11,421 bases of DNA from Deltaproteobacteria bacterium. GTDB lineage: Bacteria; Desulfobacterota; Desulfuromonadia; Geobacterales; Pseudopelobacteraceae. Under the pieces are notes generated by a model that was not told the DNA's origin, searched no databases, and saw only the letters and a list, made by a program, of their open reading frames with translations. Shown here one piece after another: positions 1 through 7,900 of the stretch; the first letter of the stretch is position 1; every line of letters starts with the position of its first letter. Made by a program: the position numbers and the translations under genes. The stretch covers positions 1 to 11,421 of the forward strand of contig JAURXC010000380.1 of the NCBI GenBank assembly GCA_030654645.1. The letters are read 5' to 3'.

Positions 1-1320
1 AGCTACGACGGCAGCGCCAAGGCGGCAACAGCTACGACCAACCCAACCGGTTTAAGCACCGCCATCACCTACAACGGCAGCGCCACCGCTCCGACCGCAG
101 CCGGAACTTACACCGTAGTGGCCACGATCAGCGACGCCAACTACAGCGGCAGCGCCAGCGGCAGCATGGTGATTTCCAAAGCCACCCCGACCGTCAACTG
201 GGCAACTCCGGCTCCGGTTTATCTCGGCTCAGCACTGACTTCGGCCCAGTTGAACGCTACCGCCAGCACAGCCGGTTCTTTCGTCTACACACCTGCGGCA
301 GGCACAGTGCTGAACACGGCCGGTACTCTGACGCTTTCAGTGGCCTTTACACCCAACGACACGGCCAACTATAACAATGCATCCGCAACAGTCAGCATCA
401 CCGTCAACAACCGACAGAACCCGGTCATCACCTGGGCGGCTCCGGCAGCGATAACTTACGGCACCGCCCTCTCCGCCGCACAGCTTAATGCAACCGCCAA
501 CGTGCCCGGCACCTTCACCTACACTCCGGCAGCCGGCACCGTGCTGAATGCTGGTACGCAGACGCTGTCGCTGGTCTTCACTCCGAACGATACCGCAGTG
601 TACAACAGCGCCACCGCAAGCGTTTCAATCACGGTCAACAAAGCCACTGCCACTGCCACTCTGAGTAACCTTAGCCAGACCTATGACGGCAGCGCCAAGG
701 CGGCAACCGTTGTCACTTCACCAGCCGGTCTGTCGGTCAACGTTACCTACAATGGCAGCACAGTCGCACCGACCGTAGCTGGAACTTATGCCGTAATCGC
801 CACCATAAATGACAGCAACTACAGCGGCAGCGCAACCGGCAGCATGGTAATTTCCAAGGCCACTCCGACCGTCAGCTGGGCAACGCCGGAAGCGGTTTAT
901 ATCGGCACTGCGCTGACTTCGACCCAGCTGAACGCCACCGCCAACATGCCGGGAACATTCACATACGTACCGGCGGCCGGCACTGTCATGAACACGGCTG
1001 GAAGCGAAATCCTCGCGGTGGCCTTTTCACCATCCGATGCAGACAATTACAATATTGCCACCGCAACGGTCAGCATCATCGTCAACAACCGGCAGAACCC
1101 GGTCATAACCTGGCCAGCACCGGCGGCGATCAGCTATGGAACCGCCCTCTCAGCCACACAGCTTAATGCCACCGCCAACGTGCCGGGCAGCTTCGTCTAC
1201 ACTCCGGCGGCCGGCACGGTCCTGAATGCCGGTACGCAGATCCTGTCGCTGGTCTTCACACCGAATGATGCGACTACATTTAACAGTGCCACCGCAAGCG
1301 TTTCTATCACTGTCAACAAG
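1..1320 (+). repeat. 678-bp tandem duplication inside the Ig-like gene
   Basis: Matching landmarks recur exactly 678 nt apart: the Y-D-G-S-A-K-A-A segment (1 and 679), the S-M-V-I-S-K-A-T-P segment (163 and 841), N-R-Q-N-P-V-I-T-W (411 and 1089) and the V-N-K boundary (634 and 1312). The 226-aa unit is one MBG-like domain plus two Ig-like repeats. The first copy may begin before the window. The second copy is followed directly by a fifth Ig-like repeat instead of another MBG-like domain. The copies differ at many third codon positions, so the duplication is not very recent. Confidence 0.88.
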
Positions 1321-2682
1321 GCAGTTCCGGTAATTAGCTGGGCAACGCCGACAGCGGTTGATTTCGGAACGATCCTCTCCACATCACAACTTAACGCCAG
1401 CGCCAACGTACCGGGCACGTTTGTCTACATACCGGCGGCCGGCACTGTGCTGAACACAGCCGGCGTCAGGGTTCTCTCCACAAACTTCACGCCTGCCGAT
1501 ACAGTCAACTACGCAAATGCCATCGCATCGGTCAGCATCACGGTTGGTCCGGCCCCCAATCAGGCACCCTCACTGTCGGCCATTCCAAACATTACAATAA
1601 CCGCACCGGCCGACTTCAGCCATCAGGTTGCAGCAAATGATCCGGAGAATCAGGTACTAACCTATTCGCTAACCGGCAACCCATCCGGAATGAGCATCAG
1701 CAACACCGGATTTATCAACTGGAACAGCAGCATTGCCGGAACCTATGCCATCACCGTTACCGTCAGCGATCCGGGTAAACTGTCAGCAAGCAGGAGTTTC
1801 ACGCTGACAGTCAACAACGCTCCCGCGCTGCAGGCACCTGTGATAACATCATCGCCGGTAACAGAGGCTTATGATGATGGCTACTACTATTATGCGCTGG
1901 CCGCGTCCGACCCGAACAACGATAAACTAAGCTATGCCTTGACTACAAAACCATCGGGGATGACCATCAATGCGACGACAGGATTGGTTTACTGGAGACC
2001 ATCGGATAAAGGTACATATTACGTAACGGTTAAAGTGTCCGACACAACTGGACTCTCGGTAACACAGAGCTTCAAGGTAACTGTTCTCTCACGCCCACCG
2101 AACAGTTCGCCTAAAATCATCTCCACACCTGTGAAAAATGCAACCGTCGGAATCCTCTACAATTACGATGTCAACGCCAGCGACTCAAACGGAGACGTGC
2201 TGTATTACAGGCTCAAATCCGCACCTACCGGCGTGAGCATCGACCTATATACGGGAGTGATCAGTTGGATTCCGGTCCAGTCACAGACCGGTATAGCCTA
2301 TATTACGGTTGAAGTTGTCGACAACAAAGGCGGGAAATCCACACAAGGTTATATATGCACGGTTTCTGCTCCGGGAACCACCATCAACAATCCTCCGGAA
2401 ATCATCTCTGCTCCGAACACGTCGGCCTACAGAAACGTTTCATACACATATGCGGTAAAAGCAGCGGACCCGGATAATGATGTGTTGAAGTATGAACTGA
2501 TGAAGAAACCGTTCGGCATGACAATTGACTCGAGCACCGGTCTGATCTCCTGGATCCCTTCAAGCACGGGAATATACTCAGTTACGGTGAAAGTGACGGA
2601 CAGCAACGGGGCTTACACAACCCAGGGATTTAACATCATTGTGAGATACTTCAGCAGCTATGGCGCTTCATCAATTCATTAG
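1..2682 (+). CDS. Large Ig-like repeat (MBG / putative-Ig) surface protein, 5'-truncated
   Basis: The frame is open from base 1 to the TAG at 2680-2682 (893 codons visible), and Ig-like sequence begins at the first codon, so the true start and signal peptide lie upstream; the GTG at 118 is internal. Order in window residues: MBG-like domain (1-56), two Ig-like repeats (about 59-141 and 142-218), a second MBG-like domain (218-285), three more Ig-like repeats (287-367, 368-441, 442-519), then four cadherin-like putative-Ig (He_PIG-type) repeats (about 521-612, 613-702, 703-800, 801-893). The Ig-like repeats carry W-A-x-P near the start, a Y-x-P-A-A-G-T-V core and a V-S-I-T-V end. The last four carry D-x-x-x-D-x-L-x-Y, P-x-G-M/V-x-I and G-x-I-x-W. 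There is no heme motif or LPXTG, and the protein ends in a short S/Y-rich tail. Families of this kind are usually secreted adhesive or structural proteins; the role beside cytochromes is inferred. A terminator follows 69 nt after the stop. Confidence 0.9.
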   Translation, partial: SYDGSAKAATATTNPTGLSTAITYNGSATAPTAAGTYTVVATISDANYSGSASGSMVISKATPTVNWATPAPVYLGSALTSAQLNATASTAGSFVYTPAAGTVLNTAGTLTLSVAFTPNDTANYNNASATVSITVNNRQNPVITWAAPAAITYGTALSAAQLNATANVPGTFTYTPAAGTVLNAGTQTLSLVFTPNDTAVYNSATASVSITVNKATATATLSNLSQTYDGSAKAATVVTSPAGLSVNVTYNGSTVAPTVAGTYAVIATINDSNYSGSATGSMVISKATPTVSWATPEAVYIGTALTSTQLNATANMPGTFTYVPAAGTVMNTAGSEILAVAFSPSDADNYNIATATVSIIVNNRQNPVITWPAPAAISYGTALSATQLNATANVPGSFVYTPAAGTVLNAGTQILSLVFTPNDATTFNSATASVSITVNKAVPVISWATPTAVDFGTILSTSQLNASANVPGTFVYIPAAGTVLNTAGVRVLSTNFTPADTVNYANAIASVSITVGPAPNQAPSLSAIPNITITAPADFSHQVAANDPENQVLTYSLTGNPSGMSISNTGFINWNSSIAGTYAITVTVSDPGKLSASRSFTLTVNNAPALQAPVITSSPVTEAYDDGYYYYALAASDPNNDKLSYALTTKPSGMTINATTGLVYWRPSDKGTYYVTVKVSDTTGLSVTQSFKVTVLSRPPNSSPKIISTPVKNATVGILYNYDVNASDSNGDVLYYRLKSAPTGVSIDLYTGVISWIPVQSQTGIAYITVEVVDNKGGKSTQGYICTVSAPGTTINNPPEIISAPNTSAYRNVSYTYAVKAADPDNDVLKYELMKKPFGMTIDSSTGLISWIPSSTGIYSVTVKVTDSNGAYTTQGFNIIVRYFSSYGASSIH
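1555..2670 (+). repeat. Four cadherin-like putative-Ig repeats at the C-terminus
   Basis: Four units of about 90-98 residues start near 1561, 1837, 2107 and 2401. Each keeps a D-P-x-N/S-D-x-x-x-Y patch, P-x-G-M/V-x-I, T-G-x-I/V-x-W and a final Y-x-V/I-T-V-x-V-x-D strand. They are much more diverged from one another in DNA than the upstream 678-bp repeats. The Asp/Asn-rich inter-strand motifs resemble cadherin-type calcium sites, but calcium binding is only an inference. Confidence 0.75.
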
Positions 2683-2751
2683 ATAGTTTCCGGACGGAAA
2701 CTAGATAAATCCGCTCATCAGCAAAACAAATTTCATACATAGATTTTCTAC

Positions 2752-2783
2752 AAAGCGGGGGGCCTTGTGCCTCCCGCTTTTTT
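2752..2783 (+). terminator. Rho-independent terminator of the Ig-like gene
   Basis: The arms 2752-2763 and 2769-2780 form a 12-bp stem with one G-T wobble (2760/2772) and a 5-nt loop (2764-2768). The T-run 2778-2783 closes the stem and continues past it. It lies 69 nt after the stop at 2682. It separates the Ig-like gene from the cytochrome genes and rules out any cytochrome start that would sit in this hairpin. Confidence 0.92.
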
Positions 2784-3042
2784 GCCTTTAAAACGCAAGC
2801 GCCAAGCTGATCACTTTATCCTGAAAAAAACCGTAATCCACAAAAATCACTATAAACACGAACTAAATCAGTACCAGGACAGATTTGACACTAAGGTAGA
2901 CAGGAGGTTCTTATCTAATATTGGATCGCTTCGTGCATTGCTCTCATTAAAATTATTGTCCTGCATTTTCAGTCGGTTAGATATTTCACACACTATTAAA
3001 GCCGGCATATTAGTGTACTCAAGCATACAGGTGGGGTTCAAC
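2784..3042 (+). promoter_or_regulatory. AT-richer non-coding leader with probable promoter of the cytochrome unit
   Basis: No convincing gene is seen in this 259-nt stretch, although one frame is open through it. Being after a terminator and before a gene with its own ribosome binding site, it should hold the promoter. Two weak candidates are visible: a sigma54-like GG (2923-2924), 10 nt, GC (2935-2936) arrangement, and a sigma70-like TTGTCC (2956-2961), 16-nt spacer, TAGATA (2978-2983). A TTGACA at 2885-2890 has no well-spaced -10 box. I looked for a GEMM-type cyclic-dinucleotide riboswitch, common before Geobacter cytochromes, and did not recognise one. Confidence 0.4.
3029..3036 (+). promoter_or_regulatory. 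Ribosome binding site deciding the 3043 start
   Basis: AGGTGGGG lies 6 nt before the ATG at 3043. The frame stays open upstream as far as 2767, but that longer start would fall in the terminator loop and lacks a signal peptide, whereas the ATG at 3043 opens directly into one. Confidence 0.75.
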
Positions 3043-4860
3043 ATGAAACGATCATTGGCAACAACTACTGCCGCCCTGTTCACGCTCCTGTTTCTCTCCA
3101 ATGTATGTCTTGCCGAGATGCAGTGCAACGGTTGCCACGGCACTTCCGGACCGGTTGATTACCGTCCGCTGGACGCCGCCAGCCGCAGCATTGCTACCGG
3201 AGGTTTTCAGGGAAATCACCGGACCCATCTGGGAAATGGCGCAACCACCTCGAACTGCATGATCTGCCACGGCAACGGTTCCGATACCGGCGACTACCTG
3301 TCCAGGCACAGAAACGGTATCATCGAAATGGTGGCCAACATCAACAACTCGCCCAAGGCTGGAGGCGCCACCTACAGCAAAGGTGTATTTTTCAACCAGA
3401 CCTCGGCTCCGGTCATGGGCAGCTGCTCCAGCGTGAACTGCCATTTTGAAGCGACCACGCCAAACTGGGGCAATGCCGCATTCAGCCTGCCAAACGACTG
3501 CAACAAGTGCCATGGCGCACCGCCAAGCGGTGGTTCGACCGGAGCTGCCGGCAGCCATGCCAGGCACGACCTGTATTATCCCGGAATCAACAACTGCCAG
3601 AAGTGCCATTCAAGCTACTCAACCTTCCAGCACGCTACCAGCGCCGGCAAGAGAAACCTCAAAATAAGCCTGGCCGGCGGCGGAACCTACAGCGGCCCGC
3701 TCAACGACTATCTGCCGAGCCAGACCAACGTATTCGGCAGCTGTTCCAACGTCGGCTGTCACTACAATACCACCACCCCGACCTGGGGCACCTCCACCCC
3801 GATAAACTGTTTCGGCTGCCATACGCTTGCAAAGCTGATGGCCAGCGGCTCCCATTCCAGCCACATCAGCAACAGCCTTGTCCCGACCATGTACAACTAC
3901 ACGGCCAACCGTTCCACCGCCGGTGAGCATGACTTCGGCTGTTCCAACTGTCATCCGCTGGTCAACATAAACCATGTCAACGGCCCGGTTCTGATCGACC
4001 TGCGCCCCGTGGCCGGAACCGGCAAACTGCGCGGCAATAACAGCGGCGCCATCACCGCCTCGGGAGTTGCCGGCACGGTCAACAGCGGCACCAGCGGCAC
4101 TCCCGGTGTCAGCGTCACCTGCCGGAACGTTTACTGCCACAGCAACGGCTTTGCCAACACCACCAGCGGCAGGATTTACGCGGTGACTCCCGACTGGTAC
4201 GGCGGCGCCTTCACCGGTGACAGATGCGCAAACTGCCACGGCAACTCGCCAAACGCGACGATCCCCGGCAGCGCCGGACACTACAACGCCAATGCCCTCG
4301 GCCAGGGCGCCCTGGGTGGACACGCCGTCGGCATCCACTACAAACGCATTTTTAAACGCCCCGGCGGCCTGGCAACAGCAGGCAATTACAGCACCAGCGG
4401 TCATGGCAAATCAACGACCGCAACCACGATCAGTTGCAACATCTGCCACTATGCAACCGTCACCAGCGCCAGAAACGACAACAACACGGTCTGTGTAACC
4501 TGCCATTTCGGCGGCAACCCGCTCGGAGCCCTGTCCGGCAATCCCGGTGCGATTGCGGACAAATCAAAACATTCCAACGGCACCATCGATGTCAGCTTCA
4601 AGCCGGTCAATGTGATTTCCAAAGCCCAGGTAAGGCCGAACAGTTTCGTCATCTCCGCCTACAGCAGCGTCTGGAAAAGAAATGCCGGTTACAAGGTTGC
4701 CGGCGCAAACGATTCGGCCAAGTCGGCGTTGGACACCGCGACCATGTGGAACGGTTCAACCAGGACCTGCTCCAACGTCGCCTGTCACAACGGCAGGAGT
4801 GTCAAGTGGAGCGACAACAATGGAACGACAAGCTGCATCAGCTGTCACACGGAAATGTAG
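3043..4860 (+). CDS. Secreted 14-heme c-type cytochrome, CX4CH/CX2CH Geobacter family
   Basis: A complete 605-aa protein. Residues 1-24 form a Sec signal peptide (Lys-Arg start, hydrophobic core, probable cleavage after C-L-A at 24), with no proper lipobox. Ten CX2CH motifs begin at residues 28, 72, 153, 185, 256, 300, 395, 465, 484 and 598, and four CX4CH motifs at 128, 234, 360 and 576, giving 14 predicted covalent hemes. Twelve fall into four triheme modules (CX2CH, CX4CH, CX2CH): 72/128/153, 185/234/256, 300/360/395 and 484/576/598; sites 28 and 465 stand apart. A Trp usually lies between the CX4CH and the following CX2CH. Extra His pairs such as S-H-A-R-H near 173 and S-H-S-S-H near 269 could supply distal ligands. 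Maturation would occur in the periplasm; final location (periplasm or outer surface) is not shown. The family is tied to metal and extracellular electron transfer; the donor and acceptor are unknown. It is probably co-transcribed with the giant cytochrome 119 nt downstream. Confidence 0.93.
   Translation: MKRSLATTTAALFTLLFLSNVCLAEMQCNGCHGTSGPVDYRPLDAASRSIATGGFQGNHRTHLGNGATTSNCMICHGNGSDTGDYLSRHRNGIIEMVANINNSPKAGGATYSKGVFFNQTSAPVMGSCSSVNCHFEATTPNWGNAAFSLPNDCNKCHGAPPSGGSTGAAGSHARHDLYYPGINNCQKCHSSYSTFQHATSAGKRNLKISLAGGGTYSGPLNDYLPSQTNVFGSCSNVGCHYNTTTPTWGTSTPINCFGCHTLAKLMASGSHSSHISNSLVPTMYNYTANRSTAGEHDFGCSNCHPLVNINHVNGPVLIDLRPVAGTGKLRGNNSGAITASGVAGTVNSGTSGTPGVSVTCRNVYCHSNGFANTTSGRIYAVTPDWYGGAFTGDRCANCHGNSPNATIPGSAGHYNANALGQGALGGHAVGIHYKRIFKRPGGLATAGNYSTSGHGKSTTATTISCNICHYATVTSARNDNNTVCVTCHFGGNPLGALSGNPGAIADKSKHSNGTIDVSFKPVNVISKAQVRPNSFVISAYSSVWKRNAGYKVAGANDSAKSALDTATMWNGSTRTCSNVACHNGRSVKWSDNNGTTSCISCHTEM
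3256..4848 (+). repeat. Four triheme modules in the 14-heme cytochrome
   Basis: The coding units are roughly 3256-3513, 3595-3822, 3940-4239 and 4492-4848. Each encodes CX2CH, then a 35-90 residue linker, CX4CH, a Trp-containing segment and a second CX2CH. The last unit has the longest linker (about 88 residues without heme). The conserved motif order at differing linker length indicates divergence from a common module. Confidence 0.75.
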
Positions 4861-4863
4861 GCG

Positions 4864-4891
4864 GCCCTGTCCGCTCAATAGCGGACGGGGC
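4864..4891 (+). other. Intercistronic 12-bp hairpin without U-tract
   Basis: The arms 4864-4875 and 4880-4891 pair over 12 bp with one wobble (4868/4887) around a CAAT loop, starting 3 nt after the stop of the 14-heme cytochrome. No T-run follows, so it is not a standard intrinsic terminator. It could protect the 3' end of the upstream message or tune the ratio of the two cytochromes. The remainder of the 119-nt gap shows only the next ribosome binding site. Confidence 0.7.
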
Positions 4892-4963
4892 GCGGCAGGT
4901 GTCACCGCACCCGGACTGATGGTTGCCGGGAAGCGTAATTGAAGTCATGGATATAGACAGTTC

Positions 4964-4969
4964 AGGAGG
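4964..4969 (+). promoter_or_regulatory. Ribosome binding site of the giant cytochrome
   Basis: A perfect AGGAGG lies 10 nt before the ATG at 4980. An in-frame ATG at 4947 would add 11 residues but would place this site inside the gene, so 4980 is preferred. A further in-frame ATG at 4989 is too close to the export signal to discriminate. Confidence 0.75.
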
Positions 4970-4979
4970 AATCACCATC

Positions 4980-7900
4980 ATGGGAAAGATGCTCGCAAAT
5001 AAATTCGATGGTATGAGTTTCAGGACCAGAATCGGCTTGGTATTCATGCTGCTATTGGGCGGGATACTTTACCAGGGGGTGATCGGACCGCTGATCTCGG
5101 ATTCGGCCACCAGCACCTACTATTTTACGACGGCAACATCAATAAACGTCGGCGTCGACGGGAGCACGCAGACCACCGCCACCCGTGGCGGCAAGATCGC
5201 CATGACCACCGGCACCTACAATTCCTCGCGCTATGTGTCCGCAGCAGCAAACACTAACTGGCAGGTGCTGACCAACGTCTATGGCCCGGCATACGCCACA
5301 TCCCAGACCGTCTCGGCGCCGGAGCTCACCATCGGCACCCGCGATTTCAACGGCACCTCCAATCAGATTTACTGGAAAGCGGATGTCTACGATTATAATC
5401 CGGCCGGCACTGCCGGCAACGGCGTTTTGCTCTGGTCCACCACCGGAGAGGACGAGGCCCATTCCTTTGCGACTTCGGCCAAACAACTAACTTTTACCAG
5501 CACTGCAGCCACACCGATCGTTGCCGGGCATCGTCTCAAGGTTGTCATCTCCGCCAGGATGACCAGCACCAACTCATCCGCCCGCCTGTACTGGGGCAGT
5601 TCCACCAACTATTCCTTCCTGAAGGTTACCGAGGCCAACACAGCGGCCAACACCGTAACCGTAACCAACCTGAACGACTACAACGGCGGTGGCCTGACCT
5701 CGGTTCTGCAGGGAGAGCAGAACGTGGCCATGCTGCAGTTCCACCTGTACTCCAACGCAGCCACGGAGTGGACCGGCGGCAAACTGGACAAGATCGGCAG
5801 CAATACGGTCCTGAACGACGCAACCTTCTACATTTACAAGGATGCCAACGACAACGACGCCTTCGACTCTGTCAGCGACACCAATATCGGTGGTCCCTAC
5901 AACTTCAGCCAGGCAACCGGAGCCCCTTACACGCTGGCCGTACCGCAGACGCTGGATGCCACGCCCCAGCACTACTTCGTGGTATTCACCATTGACGGCA
6001 ACGCCACGACCCTGACCACCATCGGTTCGCGCATCCAGAACAACAGCTACTTCACCGTGACCAACGGTCTTTCCGTATCCACCATCACCAGCACCTCGTC
6101 CAGTCTGCCGACCATCAATTCCGTGGGAAGCGCGGTCAACAAGAACTACGCCACCGACTGGGATAGCGGCACAGCGCTGCTTCTGCCGGAAAGCGGCGGA
6201 GAGTCGGCCACCGATTCGCCCTGCATCACAACCAGCGTTACCAATCCGATCGGAACCAACCTGGTCGGCCTGCTGAATTTCCCCAGCCATTCCTGCACCA
6301 GCGTTTCAGGCAGGACCAACCGTTCCAGCGAAGCCAATCCCAATTTTGTCACGCTCTATTTCAACGGCATATCCGGCTACCCCAACAACATGATCACCGT
6401 CAAAGGCGTATCACTCAAGTTCAGGACCAGGGGCACCGGGCAGTTCGCTGTCCAGCTGTTCTATGTGAAGCCGGATGGGACCCGCGTCAATTCACCGGTT
6501 ACATCCACGGTCAGCAGTTCCGGTACGACCACCGTGCTGAGAACGCTGACTCTGGCCGGCCAAACCTTCACCAATGTGCCGGCCGGTTCCCGTCTGGGTG
6601 TACGCATCGGGGTGAGCGCGTCCGGCATGGGTGTGGGACTGGGCGGAGCAGACGCCACGCAACTGGCCATGCAGGAAACGGCCGGCGTCAACACCAACGT
6701 CAACATCGGCAACGGCTCGGCAATTGCCGACGGTAACGTCACCGCTTCGTCCACGGATAACGTGGTCAACAGCTTCACATTGGCCGCCGTTTCGGGGAAC
6801 CAGACCGTAACCAGCGTCACCGTCACCGGCAACGCTGCGACAAACAGCAGCAATGTTGCGCTGGTCAAACTGTACGCGGACAAAGGCACTGTCGGAGCGC
6901 TGGACGGCAACGACACGCTGCTGGGAAGCGCCTCGCTGAGCGGCAACAGCGCCACGATAAACGTCAATGAAGTCGTGGGGGCCACCTTCAAGCGCTATCT
7001 GCTCGCGTACGACATCACGGCCGCACCAGCCACCGGCTCCGTTCTCAATGGTACGGTAACCGGACTGGGAGGCGTTACACCCGGAAACAACACCGATGCC
7101 TACTCCGCAAAACTGACCGTTGTCGCAACCACCACCGTCACCAACGGTTCATCGGAGCCTGCCAGCGTTCCACTTCCATCCGGAGGTTCCGCAACCAATA
7201 TCGATGCTTTCGGCCTCAACATAAACGGAGGCTCCAACGACAGCATCTCAACCGTATCGGTGGCACTGCTGCCAGCCGGCATTTCCGCCAAGATCGCCAG
7301 GGTGGAGATCGTGGACCGCATTTCCGGCACGGTTTACGGTTCATTGACCGCACCCACATCCGGTGACGACTGGAGGGTCAGCACTGCCGGGCTGGAGGCC
7401 ACCGCCGCCACCAGGGAATGTTACGTCCGCATCACCCCCAAGGCAAACATCGCGACCGTTTACAGCACAACCGCGCTGGTCACGTCAATTTCACATTCCA
7501 AGACCCAGAACGGTGTTGTGATCAACGACAGCAGCAGCGCCACCGTCACCCTTGACGGCCAGGCGCCCAGCGACCCTGTCCTGACGGCAACCAGCGGAGC
7601 CGCTGAAGGCACCATCCAGCTGAACTGGACAACGGCCAACGACTCAAGCGGCCTGCATGGCACGCAGGCCTACACCCTGGTACGCGGAAACGTCAACGCT
7701 CCGGCACCGGTCAACTGTTCCTCCGGCACACTCGTTTACCAGGGAAGCGCGCTGAGTATCCTGGACAGCGGCTCCGTCGGACAGAGCTATTCCTACCGCG
7801 CCTGCGCCAGGGATACGGTCGGCAATACCAGTCCCGGAACCAGGAGCTCGGCCATGGCGGCGGTTCCAACCGTCTGCAACACTGCTCCATCCATATCGGT

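Noticed and set aside
118..120. GTG at 118 as the start of the Ig-like gene
   Set aside because: The 39 codons before it are open and encode the beginning of the same MBG-like domain, which matches the second copy 678 nt later.
1..1320. Regular repeats as a possible CRISPR array
   Set aside because: The period is 678 nt, the repeats are protein-coding in frame and there are no short identical repeats with unique spacers.
2921..2950. Nine-codon leader peptide starting with TTG at 2921 after AGGAGG at 2902-2907
   Set aside because: The spacing of 13 nt is long, the start codon is weak and the peptide shows no attenuation-like residue run.
2767..3042. In-frame upstream extension of the 14-heme cytochrome by 92 codons from a GTG at 2767
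   Set aside because: The start would lie in the terminator loop, the extension is AT-rich and lacks family features, and the ATG at 3043 has a ribosome binding site and a signal peptide.
2784..3042. GEMM-type cyclic-dinucleotide riboswitch ahead of the cytochrome gene
   Set aside because: Expected from the genus context, but the conserved core and paired arms were not recognisable here or in 4861-4979; a covariance-model search would settle it.
3619..4404. Long open frame on the minus strand opposite the 14-heme cytochrome
   Set aside because: It is Val/Ala/Gly-rich with no recognisable domain or ribosome binding site, the typical shadow of a GC-rich gene; the heme motifs are all on the plus strand.
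5574..6290. Long open frame on the minus strand opposite the giant cytochrome
   Set aside because: Same shadow pattern opposite a clearly coding plus-strand frame; no independent evidence.
6222..6296. Cysteines at residues 415 and 438 of the giant protein as heme sites
   Set aside because: Neither forms C-x(2-4)-C-H; they are more likely a disulfide in a beta domain.
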